NCBI GenBank assembly: GCA_035506135.1
Contig: DATJPY010000078.1
Span: 1-44,108 of the forward strand
DNA: 44,108 bases
Direction: 5' to 3'
From: DATJPY01 sp035506135
GTDB taxonomy: Bacteria > Myxococcota_A > UBA9160 > PR03
In this document: one piece after another, positions 1-7,940 of the stretch
Position numbering within the stretch: position 1 is the stretch's first letter
How the letters are laid out: each line of letters starts with the position of its first letter
Translations under genes and position numbers: made by a program
Notes under the pieces: model-generated
The model's database searches: none
Seen by the model: only the letters and a program-made list of their open reading frames with translations
What the model was told of the DNA's origin: nothing

Positions 1-2
1 GG

Positions 3-122
3 CGCGTAGCGCTCCGCCGGGAGCACGACCCGCCGGCGGTCGCCAGGGCGCGCACCTGGCTGCTTCTGATCGGTTGGCGGAAGGTGGGTCTGATCGACGT
101 GTCGGAGGTGCCTGGGAGCTGA
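3..122 (+). CDS. C-terminal end of an unidentified protein (runs off window start)
   Basis: An open frame enters from the left edge and ends at the TGA at 120-122, giving 39 residues. Nearly every codon ends in G or C, as in the confirmed genes here, while the other two forward frames are not coding-like. The tail contains a Trp/Leu-rich stretch (RTWLLLIGW) followed by a short polar end (IDVSEVPGS). I do not recognise the family, and no domain can be assigned from so short a piece. Confidence 0.5.
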   Translation, partial: RVALRREHDPPAVARARTWLLLIGWRKVGLIDVSEVPGS

Positions 123-283
123 AGGATCAGAGGACAGAGGGTTGGTAGGGGTGGGGGATCGGGCCTGGGATCGGAGCCCGGGGCTCCGCCGGTGGCGGCG
201 CTGGATCCGCCCCGCTCACCTCCCTCCCCAACCGCTTTCTCCGGGCGCCGAATGCGGTAGGGCCTCGGCGTACCGAGTGTCTT
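123..283. other. Intergenic stretch with a small perfect hairpin
   Basis: No convincing gene lies between the partial ORF and the regulator remnant. A perfect 6-bp inverted repeat with a 3-nt loop (GGAGCC-CGG-GGCTCC) sits at 173-187, about 50 nt after the upstream stop codon. It lacks a following T-run, so it is at best a weak terminator. Confidence 0.35.
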
Positions 284-450
284 CTACACCTCCTCCAGCC
301 CGCACTCCCGGATCTTCTGCAGCAGCGTCTTGTAGCTGACGCCGAGGAGGCGCGCGGCGCGCTTGCGGTTCCACTGGGTGCGGTGAAGCACGCGGTCGAT
401 GGTCTCGCGCTCAGCTTGCGCAGCGGCTTGGCGTAGCGCACCGAGAAGCC
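284..450 (-). pseudogene. Decayed 3' fragment of a sigma-54 response regulator gene
   Basis: Bases 290-411 repeat the 3' end of the intact regulator gene (from about 1649) almost perfectly; I count three or four mismatches in about 120 bp. They encode the same Fis-type helix-turn-helix end, closing with GLEEV and a TAG at 284-286. The match then jumps to sequence equivalent to 2015-2049 of the intact gene. The join lies exactly where the intact gene carries two copies of the 9-mer GCGCTCGGC (1766-1774 and 2007-2015). A deletion between these repeats removes 241 bp, shifts the frame and destroys the AAA+ to HTH connection. Homology fades after about 450. This is a non-functional remnant of a duplicated regulator. 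Confidence 0.8.
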
Positions 451-514
451 GGATCAAGTGACGCGATCGACAGCACCCCCGCCGACAACCTTTCGCTCAT
501 GATCCTCACGAGGC

Positions 515-1483
515 TCACGCCCGCGGTGATCGGGACCTGGCCCTCGCGGTCGCACCCCGAAAGTGCTTGCGGGTACTCAGCCCGAGCAGGGCCGCCGCCG
601 ACAGCGCACCCGTGCCTGGCTCCGGCACGGACGTGAGGAAGACGCCCGAGGCAGACGTCCAGGGCACACCTTCGGGAAGGTCGAGCGAGAGATGGGCGCT
701 CTTGCCGAAATCCACCTCCGAGACGAGCACCTGATCGCCCTGCAAGTTTCCTTTCCCGAATCCGGTGTGTGTGTAGAGCTGCGCAACCAGGGTGAACGTC
801 GGTGTCGACGGCGTCACCGTGAAGCTCGACGCGAGCACGAGGCGCACGTCCGCCGGATCGGTGAAGTCCCCAGAGATGGGGTCCGCGTTGCTCCCGAAGC
901 TCCCGCCACTCGTGGTGCGGGAGAAGCCTTCGAGGCGTACTTCGAAGCCGTTGGGGTCATTGAAAGCATTGTCGTACTGGTTGACGAAGACGCTCGCCGA
1001 GCCGAGATCCGTGGCACCGTCGTAGGTCGAGAGCACCGCCGATACTCCGGGGTTGGGGATCGTGCCGACCGTGGCCGGATTGGGAGCGTCGAGCGAGAAC
1101 GCGCCGGAAAGGTCCATGCGGACCTCGACGCTCCCGCTGTACCCACCTCCGATCGTGATCGTATCCTGGAGGTAGGTAATCGAGCCGGCCCCGGTGGCCA
1201 GGTCGTACGGTCCGGAGTGGTAGGCCTCTGCGATGCTGTCAGAGTGCAGCGAGCCGGTACGGAGATCCGCGCTCGCCGTGGTGGTGCCGGCCACCCCTTG
1301 GATGCCGAGATCCGGGTCGGTGTACTCGTCGGTCGTTCTGCCCAAGCATTGGGCGAACTCGGGTTCGGTCTGCTGGACCCCATTACAGGTCGCGGAGGTC
1401 GCGAAGGTAGTCGCCTGCGCGGATGCCGAGCCCATCGATACGAGGATCGCGACGACTGGCAACCGACCGATCCAGGACGCCAT
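515..1483 (-). CDS. PEP-CTERM sorting-domain exported protein
   Basis: A 322-residue secreted protein of unknown function. It starts with a signal peptide (MASWIGRLPVVAILVSMGSASAQA) and has a Gly/Ser/Thr-rich, beta-type body. From about residue 286 it carries a PEP-CTERM sorting signal: VPEPGTG, a short hydrophobic helix (ALSAAALLGL) and a basic tail. Such tails are known to be processed by exosortase, with the protein sent to the cell surface or extracellular matrix. I chose the ATG at 1483 because a TGGGAG ribosome site lies 7 nt upstream and because a candidate sigma-54 promoter would start transcription near 1512. An in-frame ATG at 1519 would add 12 residues and lies upstream of that site. 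The basic tail after the helix is longer than usual. The gene lies downstream of the two-component pair on the same strand. Confidence 0.85.
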   Translation of the reverse strand: MASWIGRLPVVAILVSMGSASAQATTFATSATCNGVQQTEPEFAQCLGRTTDEYTDPDLGIQGVAGTTTASADLRTGSLHSDSIAEAYHSGPYDLATGAGSITYLQDTITIGGGYSGSVEVRMDLSGAFSLDAPNPATVGTIPNPGVSAVLSTYDGATDLGSASVFVNQYDNAFNDPNGFEVRLEGFSRTTSGGSFGSNADPISGDFTDPADVRLVLASSFTVTPSTPTFTLVAQLYTHTGFGKGNLQGDQVLVSEVDFGKSAHLSLDLPEGVPWTSASGVFLTSVPEPGTGALSAAALLGLSTRKHFRGATARARSRSPRA

Positions 1484-1522
1484 GGCGGATCTCCCAAAGG
1501 CCGCTACGAACGCCCACATCGG

Positions 1523-1538
1523 GGCACCCTACCAGCCA
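1523..1538 (-). promoter_or_regulatory. Candidate sigma-54 promoter of the PEP-CTERM gene
   Basis: Reading the minus strand, TGGC (1538-1535) and TGC (1526-1524) place GG and GC exactly 10 nt apart, the invariant -24/-12 geometry of RpoN promoters. The full element is TGGCTGGTAGGGTGCC, compared with consensus TGGCACGNNNNTTGCW. Predicted start is near 1512, giving a leader of about 28 nt that contains the ribosome site of the gene at 1483. An AT-rich patch (about 1587-1605), rare in this genome, lies upstream and could serve bending or activator binding. Confidence 0.55.
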
Positions 1539-1642
1539 TACAGAATGTGGTGGATAGGGACCCGAGGTGGCAACCCGACCGAGTCGAAATCAAAAAATTG
1601 TGTAGTCCGAGGGGCCGGTTCATCCAGCGACCGCGCCGCGCT

Positions 1643-3073
1643 TCAGGCCTCTTCCAGCCCGCACTCCCGGATCTTCTGCAGCAGCGTCTTGTAGCTGACG
1701 CCGAGCAGGCGGGCGGCGCGCTTGCGGTTCCACTGGGTGCGGTGAAGCACGCGGTCGATGGTCTCGCGCTCGGCCTCCTGCGCGGCGCGGCGGCCTACCT
1801 CCTTGAGCGGCACCTCGCCTGCGCAGGCCGCGAGCTCGTCGATCACGCTGGCAAGCCGGCTCGGCCCGCGCCGCACGCGGTCGCCGGCGAGCAGCTCGTC
1901 GAGGATCGACTCCTCGCTCTCGAGCACGACGACCCGCTTGATCAGGTTCTCGAGCTCGCGCACGTTGCCGGGGAACGGGTAGCGGTCGAGCGCGCGCATC
2001 AGCGCGGCGCTCGGCTTGCGCAGCGGCTTGGCGTAGCGCACCGAGAAGCGTCGCAGGAAGGTGTCGACGAGCAGCGGGATCTCCTCGCGCCGCTCGCGCA
2101 GCGGAGGCACGTGGATGTCGACGACGTTCAGCCGATAGAAGAGATCCTCTCGGAAGGTGCCCTCGGCCACGCGTTCGGGGAGCGCCTGGTGGGTGGCGCA
2201 GATCACCCGCACGTCGACCCGGATCTCGCGATTGCCGCCGAGCCGCGCGAAGGTCGAGTCCTGCAGCACCTGCAGGAGCTTGGCCTGCAGCGCGGGGCTC
2301 ATCTCGCCGATCTCGTCGAGGAACATGGTGCCGCTGTCGGCGACCTCGAACTTGCCAGGCTTGCGCGTCGCGGCGCCGGTGAAGGCGCCGCGCTCGTAGC
2401 CGAAGAGCTCGCTCTCGAGCAGGTCCTCGGGGAGCGCGGCGCAGTTCACCTTGACGAAGGGCCGGTCGGCGCGCGGCGACGACTGGTGGATGGCGCGCGC
2501 CACCACCTCCTTGCCGACGCCGCTCTCGCCCTGGATCAGCACCGTCACGTTGGCGCCGCCGAGCTGCTCGATGGTCTCGCGCACGCGGCGCATCGCCGCC
2601 CCGCGCCAGACCGCGTTGCGGCCGTCGCCCTCGAGCTCCCCGAGCAGCCGCTCGCGCTCGTCCTCGAGGTCGCGCGTCTCGAGCACCGTGCGCAGGGTGG
2701 CCTCGAGCTCCTCCTCCTCGAAGGGCTTGTTCAGGTAGTCGGCCGCGCCGGCCTGCATCGCCTGCACGATGGTGCTGGCGCGCCCGACCACCGAGAGCAC
2801 GACGACCGGCAGCCGCGGGTCGAGCTCGTGGATGCGCCGCAGCGTCTCGAGGCCGTCCATGCCGGGCATCATCACGTCCATCAGGACCACGTCGGGCGCG
2901 ATTCCGCCCTCGAGCAGCGCCAGCGCCCGGCGGCCGTCCTCCGCGGTGTCGACCTGGTAGCCGCGGGTCTCGAGGAGGCTCACGAGGTAGGAGCGGATTC
3001 CCTCGGCATCGTCCACGACGAGCACGCGCCGCGGCCGTCCCGGGTCGCGCCGGACCGGGCTGCGCGACGCCAT
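1643..3073 (-). CDS. NtrC-family sigma-54-dependent response regulator
   Basis: A 476-residue regulator with all three NtrC modules. The receiver domain (about 16-135) has the acidic pair VDD at 20-22, the phospho-acceptor D66 in LMD and K116 in NKP. The AAA+ domain (about 150-390) carries Walker A GESGVGKE at 182-189, the sigma-54-contacting loop GAFTGA at 229-234 and Walker B FLDEIGE at 251-257. A Fis-type helix-turn-helix closes the protein (about 450-473, NRKRAARLLGVSYKTLLQKI). It should activate RpoN promoters when phosphorylated. The ATG is 1 nt after the histidine kinase stop codon, so the pair is co-transcribed. The downstream PEP-CTERM gene with a sigma-54-like promoter is an obvious candidate target. 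Size and neighbour recall PrsR of PEP-CTERM systems, but the partner kinase does not look like PrsK. Confidence 0.95.
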   Translation of the reverse strand: MASRSPVRRDPGRPRRVLVVDDAEGIRSYLVSLLETRGYQVDTAEDGRRALALLEGGIAPDVVLMDVMMPGMDGLETLRRIHELDPRLPVVVLSVVGRASTIVQAMQAGAADYLNKPFEEEELEATLRTVLETRDLEDERERLLGELEGDGRNAVWRGAAMRRVRETIEQLGGANVTVLIQGESGVGKEVVARAIHQSSPRADRPFVKVNCAALPEDLLESELFGYERGAFTGAATRKPGKFEVADSGTMFLDEIGEMSPALQAKLLQVLQDSTFARLGGNREIRVDVRVICATHQALPERVAEGTFREDLFYRLNVVDIHVPPLRERREEIPLLVDTFLRRFSVRYAKPLRKPSAALMRALDRYPFPGNVRELENLIKRVVVLESEESILDELLAGDRVRRGPSRLASVIDELAACAGEVPLKEVGRRAAQEAERETIDRVLHRTQWNRKRAARLLGVSYKTLLQKIRECGLEEA

Positions 3074-3074
3074 C

Positions 3075-4244
3075 CTACGCGCCCGCCTCGGCCGTCCCGC
3101 GCTCGAGCCCCGCGCCGGCAGCTGGCAGCGTGAAGGCGAAGCGGCTCCCGCCGCCCGGCCGCTCGCCGACCTGGATCGCCCCGCCGTGCGCCTCGACGAT
3201 GCGACGGCAGATCGCGAGCCCGAGGCCGAGCCCTCCAGCGCGCGCGCCCTGTCCCGCCTGCACGTACGGGTCGAAGATGCGCTGACGATCGCGCTCGTCG
3301 ACGCCCGGCCCCGCGTCCGAGACCGAGATCTCGGCGTAGTCGCGCCCTCCGGCGCGCAGCGCGCGGGCCGCGACCTCGATCGCGCTCGCAGTGGGCGCGA
3401 ACTTGAGCGCGTTGCCGATCAGATTGGTCAGCACCTGCTCGATGCGCGGCGGGTCGAAGCGCGCGCGCGGCGTGGCGGGGTCGAGCGCCAGCTCGATGCG
3501 CAGCTCGCGCTCGCGCAGGAGCGGCTCGAAGAGCGCCGCGACCGACTCCAGCATCGGGACGAGCGACGCCTCGGCGACCTCGAGGGGACCGACCGAGAGG
3601 CTCTCGCGCGCGGTCTCGAGCAGGTTGCCGATGAAGCTGTTGAGCCGCTGGCAGCTCTTCTGGCTCTCCTCGAGGAAGTGCCGCTGGCGCTCGGTGAGCG
3701 TGCCGAAGCGCTCGGAGAGGAGCATGCGGTTGAAGCCGGCGATCACGGTGCACGGGGTCCGCAGCTCGTGGCTCACCACCGTGAGGAGATGCTCGCGGTC
3801 CGCCGCCTCGTTGCGGTGGCGCTCGCGCAGCGCGACCAGCTCCCGATTGGCGTCGTGGAGCGCGCGACCCGTGCGCAGCACCTCGGACTCGAGCGTGTGG
3901 AGGTCGGTCACGTCGCGGATCCGCAGGGCCACCACGCGCGCCGCCCAGGGGCCCGCGATCGGCTCGACCAGCACCGAGCGCCCCTCGCTCCCGACGCGGG
4001 CCAGGCGGCAGCGGATCGGGCCATCGGCGCCACCCCCGGGCAGGCCGTGGCCGCTGTCGACGAACACCTCCTCGAGGGCGAGGCCCACCAGGTCCTTCGG
4101 CTCGGCGACACCCGCCATCCGCGCGAGCGAGGCGTTGGCCCACTGCACCGCGCCCTGTCGCGCCAGCGCGAGGCCGTCGGAGGCGGCGTCGAGCAGTCGG
4201 CGCAGCTCGTCGTCGCGCGGCTCGTCGGCGATCGGGCCCTGCAC
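3075..4244 (-). CDS. Soluble PAS-domain sensor histidine kinase
   Basis: A 389-residue kinase without membrane segments, so it probably senses a cytoplasmic signal. An N-terminal PAS-like region (about 10-115) is followed by a coiled-coil linker, a HisKA domain with the H-box VVSHELRTP (phospho-His about 159), and a HATPase domain with N-box NLIGNALKF, G1 motif DAGPGV and G2 motif GLGLGLAI. I chose the GTG at 4244 because GAAGGAG lies 9 nt upstream; the frame stays open to an ATG-equivalent start at 4316, which would add 24 unconvincing residues. It is the first gene of a pair with the sigma-54 regulator, 1 nt apart. The gene diverges from ligA across about 195 bp in which I see no clear promoter. 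Confidence 0.92.
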   Translation of the reverse strand: MQGPIADEPRDDELRRLLDAASDGLALARQGAVQWANASLARMAGVAEPKDLVGLALEEVFVDSGHGLPGGGADGPIRCRLARVGSEGRSVLVEPIAGPWAARVVALRIRDVTDLHTLESEVLRTGRALHDANRELVALRERHRNEAADREHLLTVVSHELRTPCTVIAGFNRMLLSERFGTLTERQRHFLEESQKSCQRLNSFIGNLLETARESLSVGPLEVAEASLVPMLESVAALFEPLLRERELRIELALDPATPRARFDPPRIEQVLTNLIGNALKFAPTASAIEVAARALRAGGRDYAEISVSDAGPGVDERDRQRIFDPYVQAGQGARAGGLGLGLAICRRIVEAHGGAIQVGERPGGGSRFAFTLPAAGAGLERGTAEAGA

Positions 4245-4439
4245 GGGTCGGCGCTCCTTCGGAGGTCCCCCGAGCGGGGTGTGGTTCGCACCGCCGCAGC
4301 GGGCTACCCGTCTCATCGCCGGGAACGCTCTCGGCCTTTACCGGGGAGGCGTCCGGGGACTCCGGGCCTGCCGTCCTGCGTGCTCGCCGTCCGGTAGTCG
4401 CGGACCACGCCGGGCGCGGGGCTCGAGCGGAGGCGCGCC

Positions 4440-6482
4440 GTGGCCGAGGCCGATCGCGCGGCGGCGCACCGCCGCATCGAGTGGCTCGCCGGAGAGATCC
4501 GGCGCCACGACGTCCTGTACCACCTGCGCGACCGGCCCGAGATCAGCGACGCCGAGTACGACCGGCTGTTCCGCGAGCTGCGCGAGCTCGAGGAGGCGTG
4601 GCCGGATCTCCGGCCGGCCGACTCCCCCACCCTGCGCGTCGGCGCGCCGGGCGGCGAGGCGGCGGCGCGCAGCGGCGGCTTCGCCCCGTTCGAGCACCGG
4701 GTGCCGATGCTCTCGCTCGACAACGCCATGGACGAGGCCGAGTTCCAGGCGTTCGACGAGCGGATGCACCGTCTGCTCGGCACCGACGCGGCGATCGAGT
4801 ACGCCGGCGAGCTCAAGCTCGACGGCGCGGCCATCGAGCTGCTCTACCAGGACGGCCGGCTCGCGGTCGGCGCCACGCGCGGCGACGGCCGCACGGGCGA
4901 GGACGTGACCGCGAACCTGCGCGAGCTCCGCACCGTGCCGCCGGTCCTGCGCGGCGACGCCGCGCCGCGCGTCTCGGTGCGCGGCGAGGTGGTGCTGCCG
5001 CGGGTCGCCTTCGAGCGCCTGAACCGGCGGCGCGCGGAGCGCGGCGAGGAGGCGCTGGTGAATCCCCGCAACGCGGCCGCGGGCTCCCTGCGGCAGCGCG
5101 AGTCGGTCGACGTCGAGCGCCTGCGCGCGCTGGACTTCCGCGCCTACGCCATCGCCGAGGGCATCCCACGCGGCGTCGAGACCCAGATCCAGGTGCTCGA
5201 CCGGCTCCGCACGTGGGGCTTCCGCGTCAGCGAGGAGTGCGAGGCGTGCCTGGGCCTCCCCGGCGCGCTCGACTATCACGCCCGGATGCTGGCGCTCCGC
5301 AACGGCCTTCCGATCGAGATCGACGGCACCGTCTTCAAGGTGAACCGGCTGGCCGACCAGCGCGAGATCGGCACCCTGCCGCGCTCGCCGCGCTGGGCGA
5401 TCGCCTTCAAGTTCCCGGCGCAGCAGGAGACGACGGTCGTCGAGGCGATCGAGATCAACGTCGGCCGCACCGGCGCGATGACGCCGGCCGCGAAGCTCCG
5501 GCCGGTCTTCGTCGGCGGCGTCACGGTCTCGAACGCGTCGCTCCACAACCAGGACGAGGTGGAGCGCAAGGACATCCGCGTCGGTGACACCGTCGTGGTT
5601 CAGCGCGCCGGCGACGTGATCCCGCAGATCCTCGGCGTCGTGCTGGCGCGCCGGCCGCCCGACGCCAAGCCGTGGCGCATGCCGGAGCGCTGCCCGGTCT
5701 GCGGCGCGGCCGCGGTGCGGCTCGAGGGCGAGGCCGTGACCCGCTGCCCGAACCTCGACTGCCCGGCGCAGCTCAAGAACAACCTGCTCCACCTCGCCAG
5801 CCGCGGCGCGCTCGACGTCGACGGGCTCGGCGAGAAGCTCGTGGAGCAGCTCGTCGAGACGGGCCGCGTGCGGCGCGTCTCGGACCTCTACCGGCTCGAC
5901 GCCGACGCCCTCGCCGGCCTCGAGCGCATGGGCGAGAAGTCGGCCGCCAAGCTGGTCGCCTCCCTCGAGCGCTCGAAGCACACCACGCTCGCGCGCTTCC
6001 TGATCGCGCTCGGCATCCGCCACGTCGGCGAGACCGCCGCGGAGCTCCTGTCGGCGAGCTTCGGCGGCGACCTCGACGCGCTCGTGGCCGCGTCGCAGGC
6101 CGACCTCGAGGCGATCCCCGGCATCGGCCCCACCATCGCGCAGAGCGCGGTCGCCTTCTTCGCCGACGCGCGCAACCGCGAGGAGGTCGCGCAGCTTCGC
6201 GCCCTCGGCCTCGAGTGGCCGCGCGGAGCGCCGCGCCGCGGCGCGGGACCGCTCGCGGGCAAGGCCTTCGTGCTGACCGGCACGCTCGCCGGCATGACCC
6301 GCGACGAGGCGAAGGACGCGATCGAGGCGGCGGGCGGCCGGGTGACCGCTTCGGTCTCGAAGAAGACCGACTACGTCGTCGCCGGGGACGAGCCCGGCTC
6401 GAAGCTCGCAAAGGCGCGCGAGCTCGGCGTCGCCGTGCTCGACGAGGCGGGGCTCCGCGCCCTGCTCGCCGGCGAGGGCTGA
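4440..6482 (+). CDS. ligA: NAD-dependent DNA ligase LigA
   Basis: A 680-residue ligase of normal family length that seals nicks during replication and repair using NAD. The Ia domain at the N-terminus (HDVLYHL, ISDAEYDRLF) is followed by the adenylation domain with the nucleophile K126 in KLDG and by RGDGRTGEDVT. An OB fold follows, then a four-cysteine zinc finger (CPVC...CPNLDC, about 419-443), a helix-hairpin-helix region and a C-terminal BRCT domain (about 600-680). The GTG start at 4440 is supported by GGAGG 6 nt upstream. It stands alone on the plus strand, ending 11 bp before the convergent rsmI. Confidence 0.97.
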   Translation: MAEADRAAAHRRIEWLAGEIRRHDVLYHLRDRPEISDAEYDRLFRELRELEEAWPDLRPADSPTLRVGAPGGEAAARSGGFAPFEHRVPMLSLDNAMDEAEFQAFDERMHRLLGTDAAIEYAGELKLDGAAIELLYQDGRLAVGATRGDGRTGEDVTANLRELRTVPPVLRGDAAPRVSVRGEVVLPRVAFERLNRRRAERGEEALVNPRNAAAGSLRQRESVDVERLRALDFRAYAIAEGIPRGVETQIQVLDRLRTWGFRVSEECEACLGLPGALDYHARMLALRNGLPIEIDGTVFKVNRLADQREIGTLPRSPRWAIAFKFPAQQETTVVEAIEINVGRTGAMTPAAKLRPVFVGGVTVSNASLHNQDEVERKDIRVGDTVVVQRAGDVIPQILGVVLARRPPDAKPWRMPERCPVCGAAAVRLEGEAVTRCPNLDCPAQLKNNLLHLASRGALDVDGLGEKLVEQLVETGRVRRVSDLYRLDADALAGLERMGEKSAAKLVASLERSKHTTLARFLIALGIRHVGETAAELLSASFGGDLDALVAASQADLEAIPGIGPTIAQSAVAFFADARNREEVAQLRALGLEWPRGAPRRGAGPLAGKAFVLTGTLAGMTRDEAKDAIEAAGGRVTASVSKKTDYVVAGDEPGSKLAKARELGVAVLDEAGLRALLAGEG

Positions 6483-6493
6483 GCCGCCGCAAC

Positions 6494-7351
6494 CTACGGG
6501 GCCGGCTCGTCCCCGCGCGCGCGCCGCACCGCCTCCACGGCTCGCGCGTAGAGCGCCCGCTTCGGGAGCCCCGTCTCCTCCGCCAGCGTCCGTGCGATCT
6601 CGCGCGCGCGCAGGCCCTGCGCGGCGAGGGCGGCGATCCGGTCGTCGACCGACTCACCGGGCGAGCCGCCCGCCGACGCCCCACCCGTCGCGCCGCCGAT
6701 CACGACCGTGACCTCGCCGCGCGCGCCCTCCGCGAAGCGCTCCGCCAGGGCGGAGAGCGAGCCGCGGGCGATCTCCTCGTGGAGCTTGGTGAGCTCGCGC
6801 GCGACGGCGGCCGGGCGGTCGCCGAGCGCGGCGGCGAGCGCGCGCAGCGCGCCGCCGAGCCGGCGCGGCGACTCGAAGAGCACGAGCGTCTCGCGCCGGT
6901 CGCGCCAGCCGCGCAGCAGCGCGTCGCGCTCCCCGGCGCGCCGCGGCAGGAAGCCGAGGAACGCGAACGGCGCCGCGGGCAGCCCCGACGCCGCGAGCGC
7001 CGCGAGCACCGCCGACGGCCCCGGCACGGCCTCGACCCGATGCCCGGCCGCGAGGGCCGCGGCGACCAGCCGCTCGCCGGGGTCCGAGACCAGCGGCGTC
7101 CCGGCGTCCGACACCAGGGCGACGTCGCGCCCCGCTGCGAGCGCCTCCAGCACCTCGCGCTCGCGGGCCGCCTCGTTGTGGGCGTGGAGCGACCGCGGCC
7201 GCGCGGCGATGCCGTAGCGGTCGAGCAGGACGCGCGTGCGCCGCGTATCCTCGGCCAGCACGAGATCGGCCTCGCGCAGCACGCGCAGCGCACGCCCGGT
7301 CACGTCCTCGAGGTTCCCGATCGGCGTGGCGACGAGGCGCAGCGTACCCAC
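6494..7351 (-). CDS. rsmI: 16S rRNA C1402 2'-O-methyltransferase RsmI
   Basis: A 285-residue SAM-dependent tetrapyrrole-methylase-fold enzyme that methylates the ribose of C1402 in the 16S rRNA decoding centre. Diagnostic motifs are LVATPIGNLEDVT at the N-terminus, AEDTRRTR, LVSDAGTPLVSDPG, and VPGPSAVLAALAASGLP. The GTG at 7351 places the start directly before the conserved N-terminal strand, although no clear ribosome site precedes it. It diverges from the YraN-like gene across about 58 bp. The rsmI-yraN neighbourhood is common in bacteria. Confidence 0.95.
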   Translation of the reverse strand: MGTLRLVATPIGNLEDVTGRALRVLREADLVLAEDTRRTRVLLDRYGIAARPRSLHAHNEAAREREVLEALAAGRDVALVSDAGTPLVSDPGERLVAAALAAGHRVEAVPGPSAVLAALAASGLPAAPFAFLGFLPRRAGERDALLRGWRDRRETLVLFESPRRLGGALRALAAALGDRPAAVARELTKLHEEIARGSLSALAERFAEGARGEVTVVIGGATGGASAGGSPGESVDDRIAALAAQGLRAREIARTLAEETGLPKRALYARAVEAVRRARGDEPAP

Positions 7352-7409
7352 GCTGCGAGGATGGGCTAGCTTGTGTCGTTCCCCCAGCTCGGTCCCGCAG
7401 GACGCCGCC

Positions 7410-7781
7410 GTGGACGACGGCCGCCGGGCGCTCGGCGCCGAGGGCGAGGCGCGCGCGGCGCGCTTCCTCGCGGCGCGCGGCTACCGCATCGTGGGACGCA
7501 ACGTGCGCGCCGGCGGGGTCGAGCTCGACCTCGTCGCCACGCGCGGGCCGGTGGTCGCGTTCGTCGAGGTGAAGACGCGCCGCTCGCGGGCCGCCGGCGC
7601 GCCCGAGGAAGCGGTCGACGCCCGCAAGCGCGAGCGCCTCGCTCGCGGCGCCCTGTCGTGGCTCGCCGCGAACGGCCGGCCCTGGCACCGCGCCCGCTTC
7701 GACGTGATCGCCTGCGAGTGGAGCCCCGAGGACGGCTGGAGCCTTCGCCACTGGCCCAGCGCATTCGAGGCAGGAGAGTAG
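7410..7781 (+). CDS. YraN/UPF0102 endonuclease-like protein
   Basis: A 123-residue protein, the usual size for the UPF0102 (YraN) family, which has a restriction-endonuclease-like fold. Visible motifs are GAEGEARAARFLAARGYRIVGRNVR, the GGVELDLVA strand (the family's acidic active-site position) and the EVKTRRS motif. The GTG at 7410 has AGGA 7 nt upstream. An open frame reaches back to 7236, but that would overlap the divergent rsmI by more than 100 bp and adds low-complexity residues. Cellular role remains unsettled; a link to DNA processing is inferred from the fold. Confidence 0.9.
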   Translation: MDDGRRALGAEGEARAARFLAARGYRIVGRNVRAGGVELDLVATRGPVVAFVEVKTRRSRAAGAPEEAVDARKRERLARGALSWLAANGRPWHRARFDVIACEWSPEDGWSLRHWPSAFEAGE

Positions 7782-7825
7782 TCCCGTCTCCTCCGAGGCA
7801 ACTCGATCGCCTGGAGTATCGGCCA

Positions 7826-7844
7826 GCGCCCGCGCAGCGGGCGC
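7826..7844. terminator. GC-rich hairpin between convergent yraN-like gene and rplS
   Basis: A perfect 8-bp inverted repeat GCGCCCGC-GCA-GCGGGCGC lies 45 bp after the YraN-family stop. A second hairpin (ATCGGCC-GAA-GGCCGAT, 7902-7918) lies about 23 bp beyond the end of rplS read on the other strand. Together they may end transcription from both sides, though neither has a T-run. Confidence 0.4.
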
Positions 7845-7897
7845 GCGCAGCGAGCCGAAGGCGAGCGAAGTCGACAGCTCGTGCTGCAGCTCAGCAA
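7841..7897 (-). repeat. Dispersed repeat, diverged copy of the 27483-27602 unit
   Basis: On the minus strand this reads TTGCTGAGCTG, about 16 variable bases, then CTTCGCTCGCCTTCGGCTCG and CTGCGCGCGC. The two ends match the tandem repeat after the HtrA-like gene at 27483-27602 (first 11 bases identical; the last 30 with two differences), while the middle differs. Both sites lie between convergent genes. Confidence 0.6.
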
Positions 7898-7901
7898 CCC
7901 G

Positions 7902-7918
7902 ATCGGCCGAAGGCCGAT
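7902..7918. terminator. Hairpin downstream of rplS
   Basis: Perfect 7-bp stem ATCGGCC with GAA loop and GGCCGAT, extendable by a G-U pair, lying 22 bp beyond the rplS stop. No T-run follows on either strand, so terminator function is inferred from position only. Confidence 0.4.
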
Positions 7919-7940
7919 TCGGTGCCGATTCGCGCCGTCT

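Noticed and set aside
284..1770. Insertion sequence with the regulator copies as terminal repeats
   Set aside because: No transposase, no inverted terminal repeats and the repeats are gene fragments; duplication by recombination is simpler.
3075..4244. PrsK-type PEP-CTERM system kinase
   Set aside because: The kinase is about 390 residues and lacks the membrane helices of PrsK, so only a functional analogy is possible.
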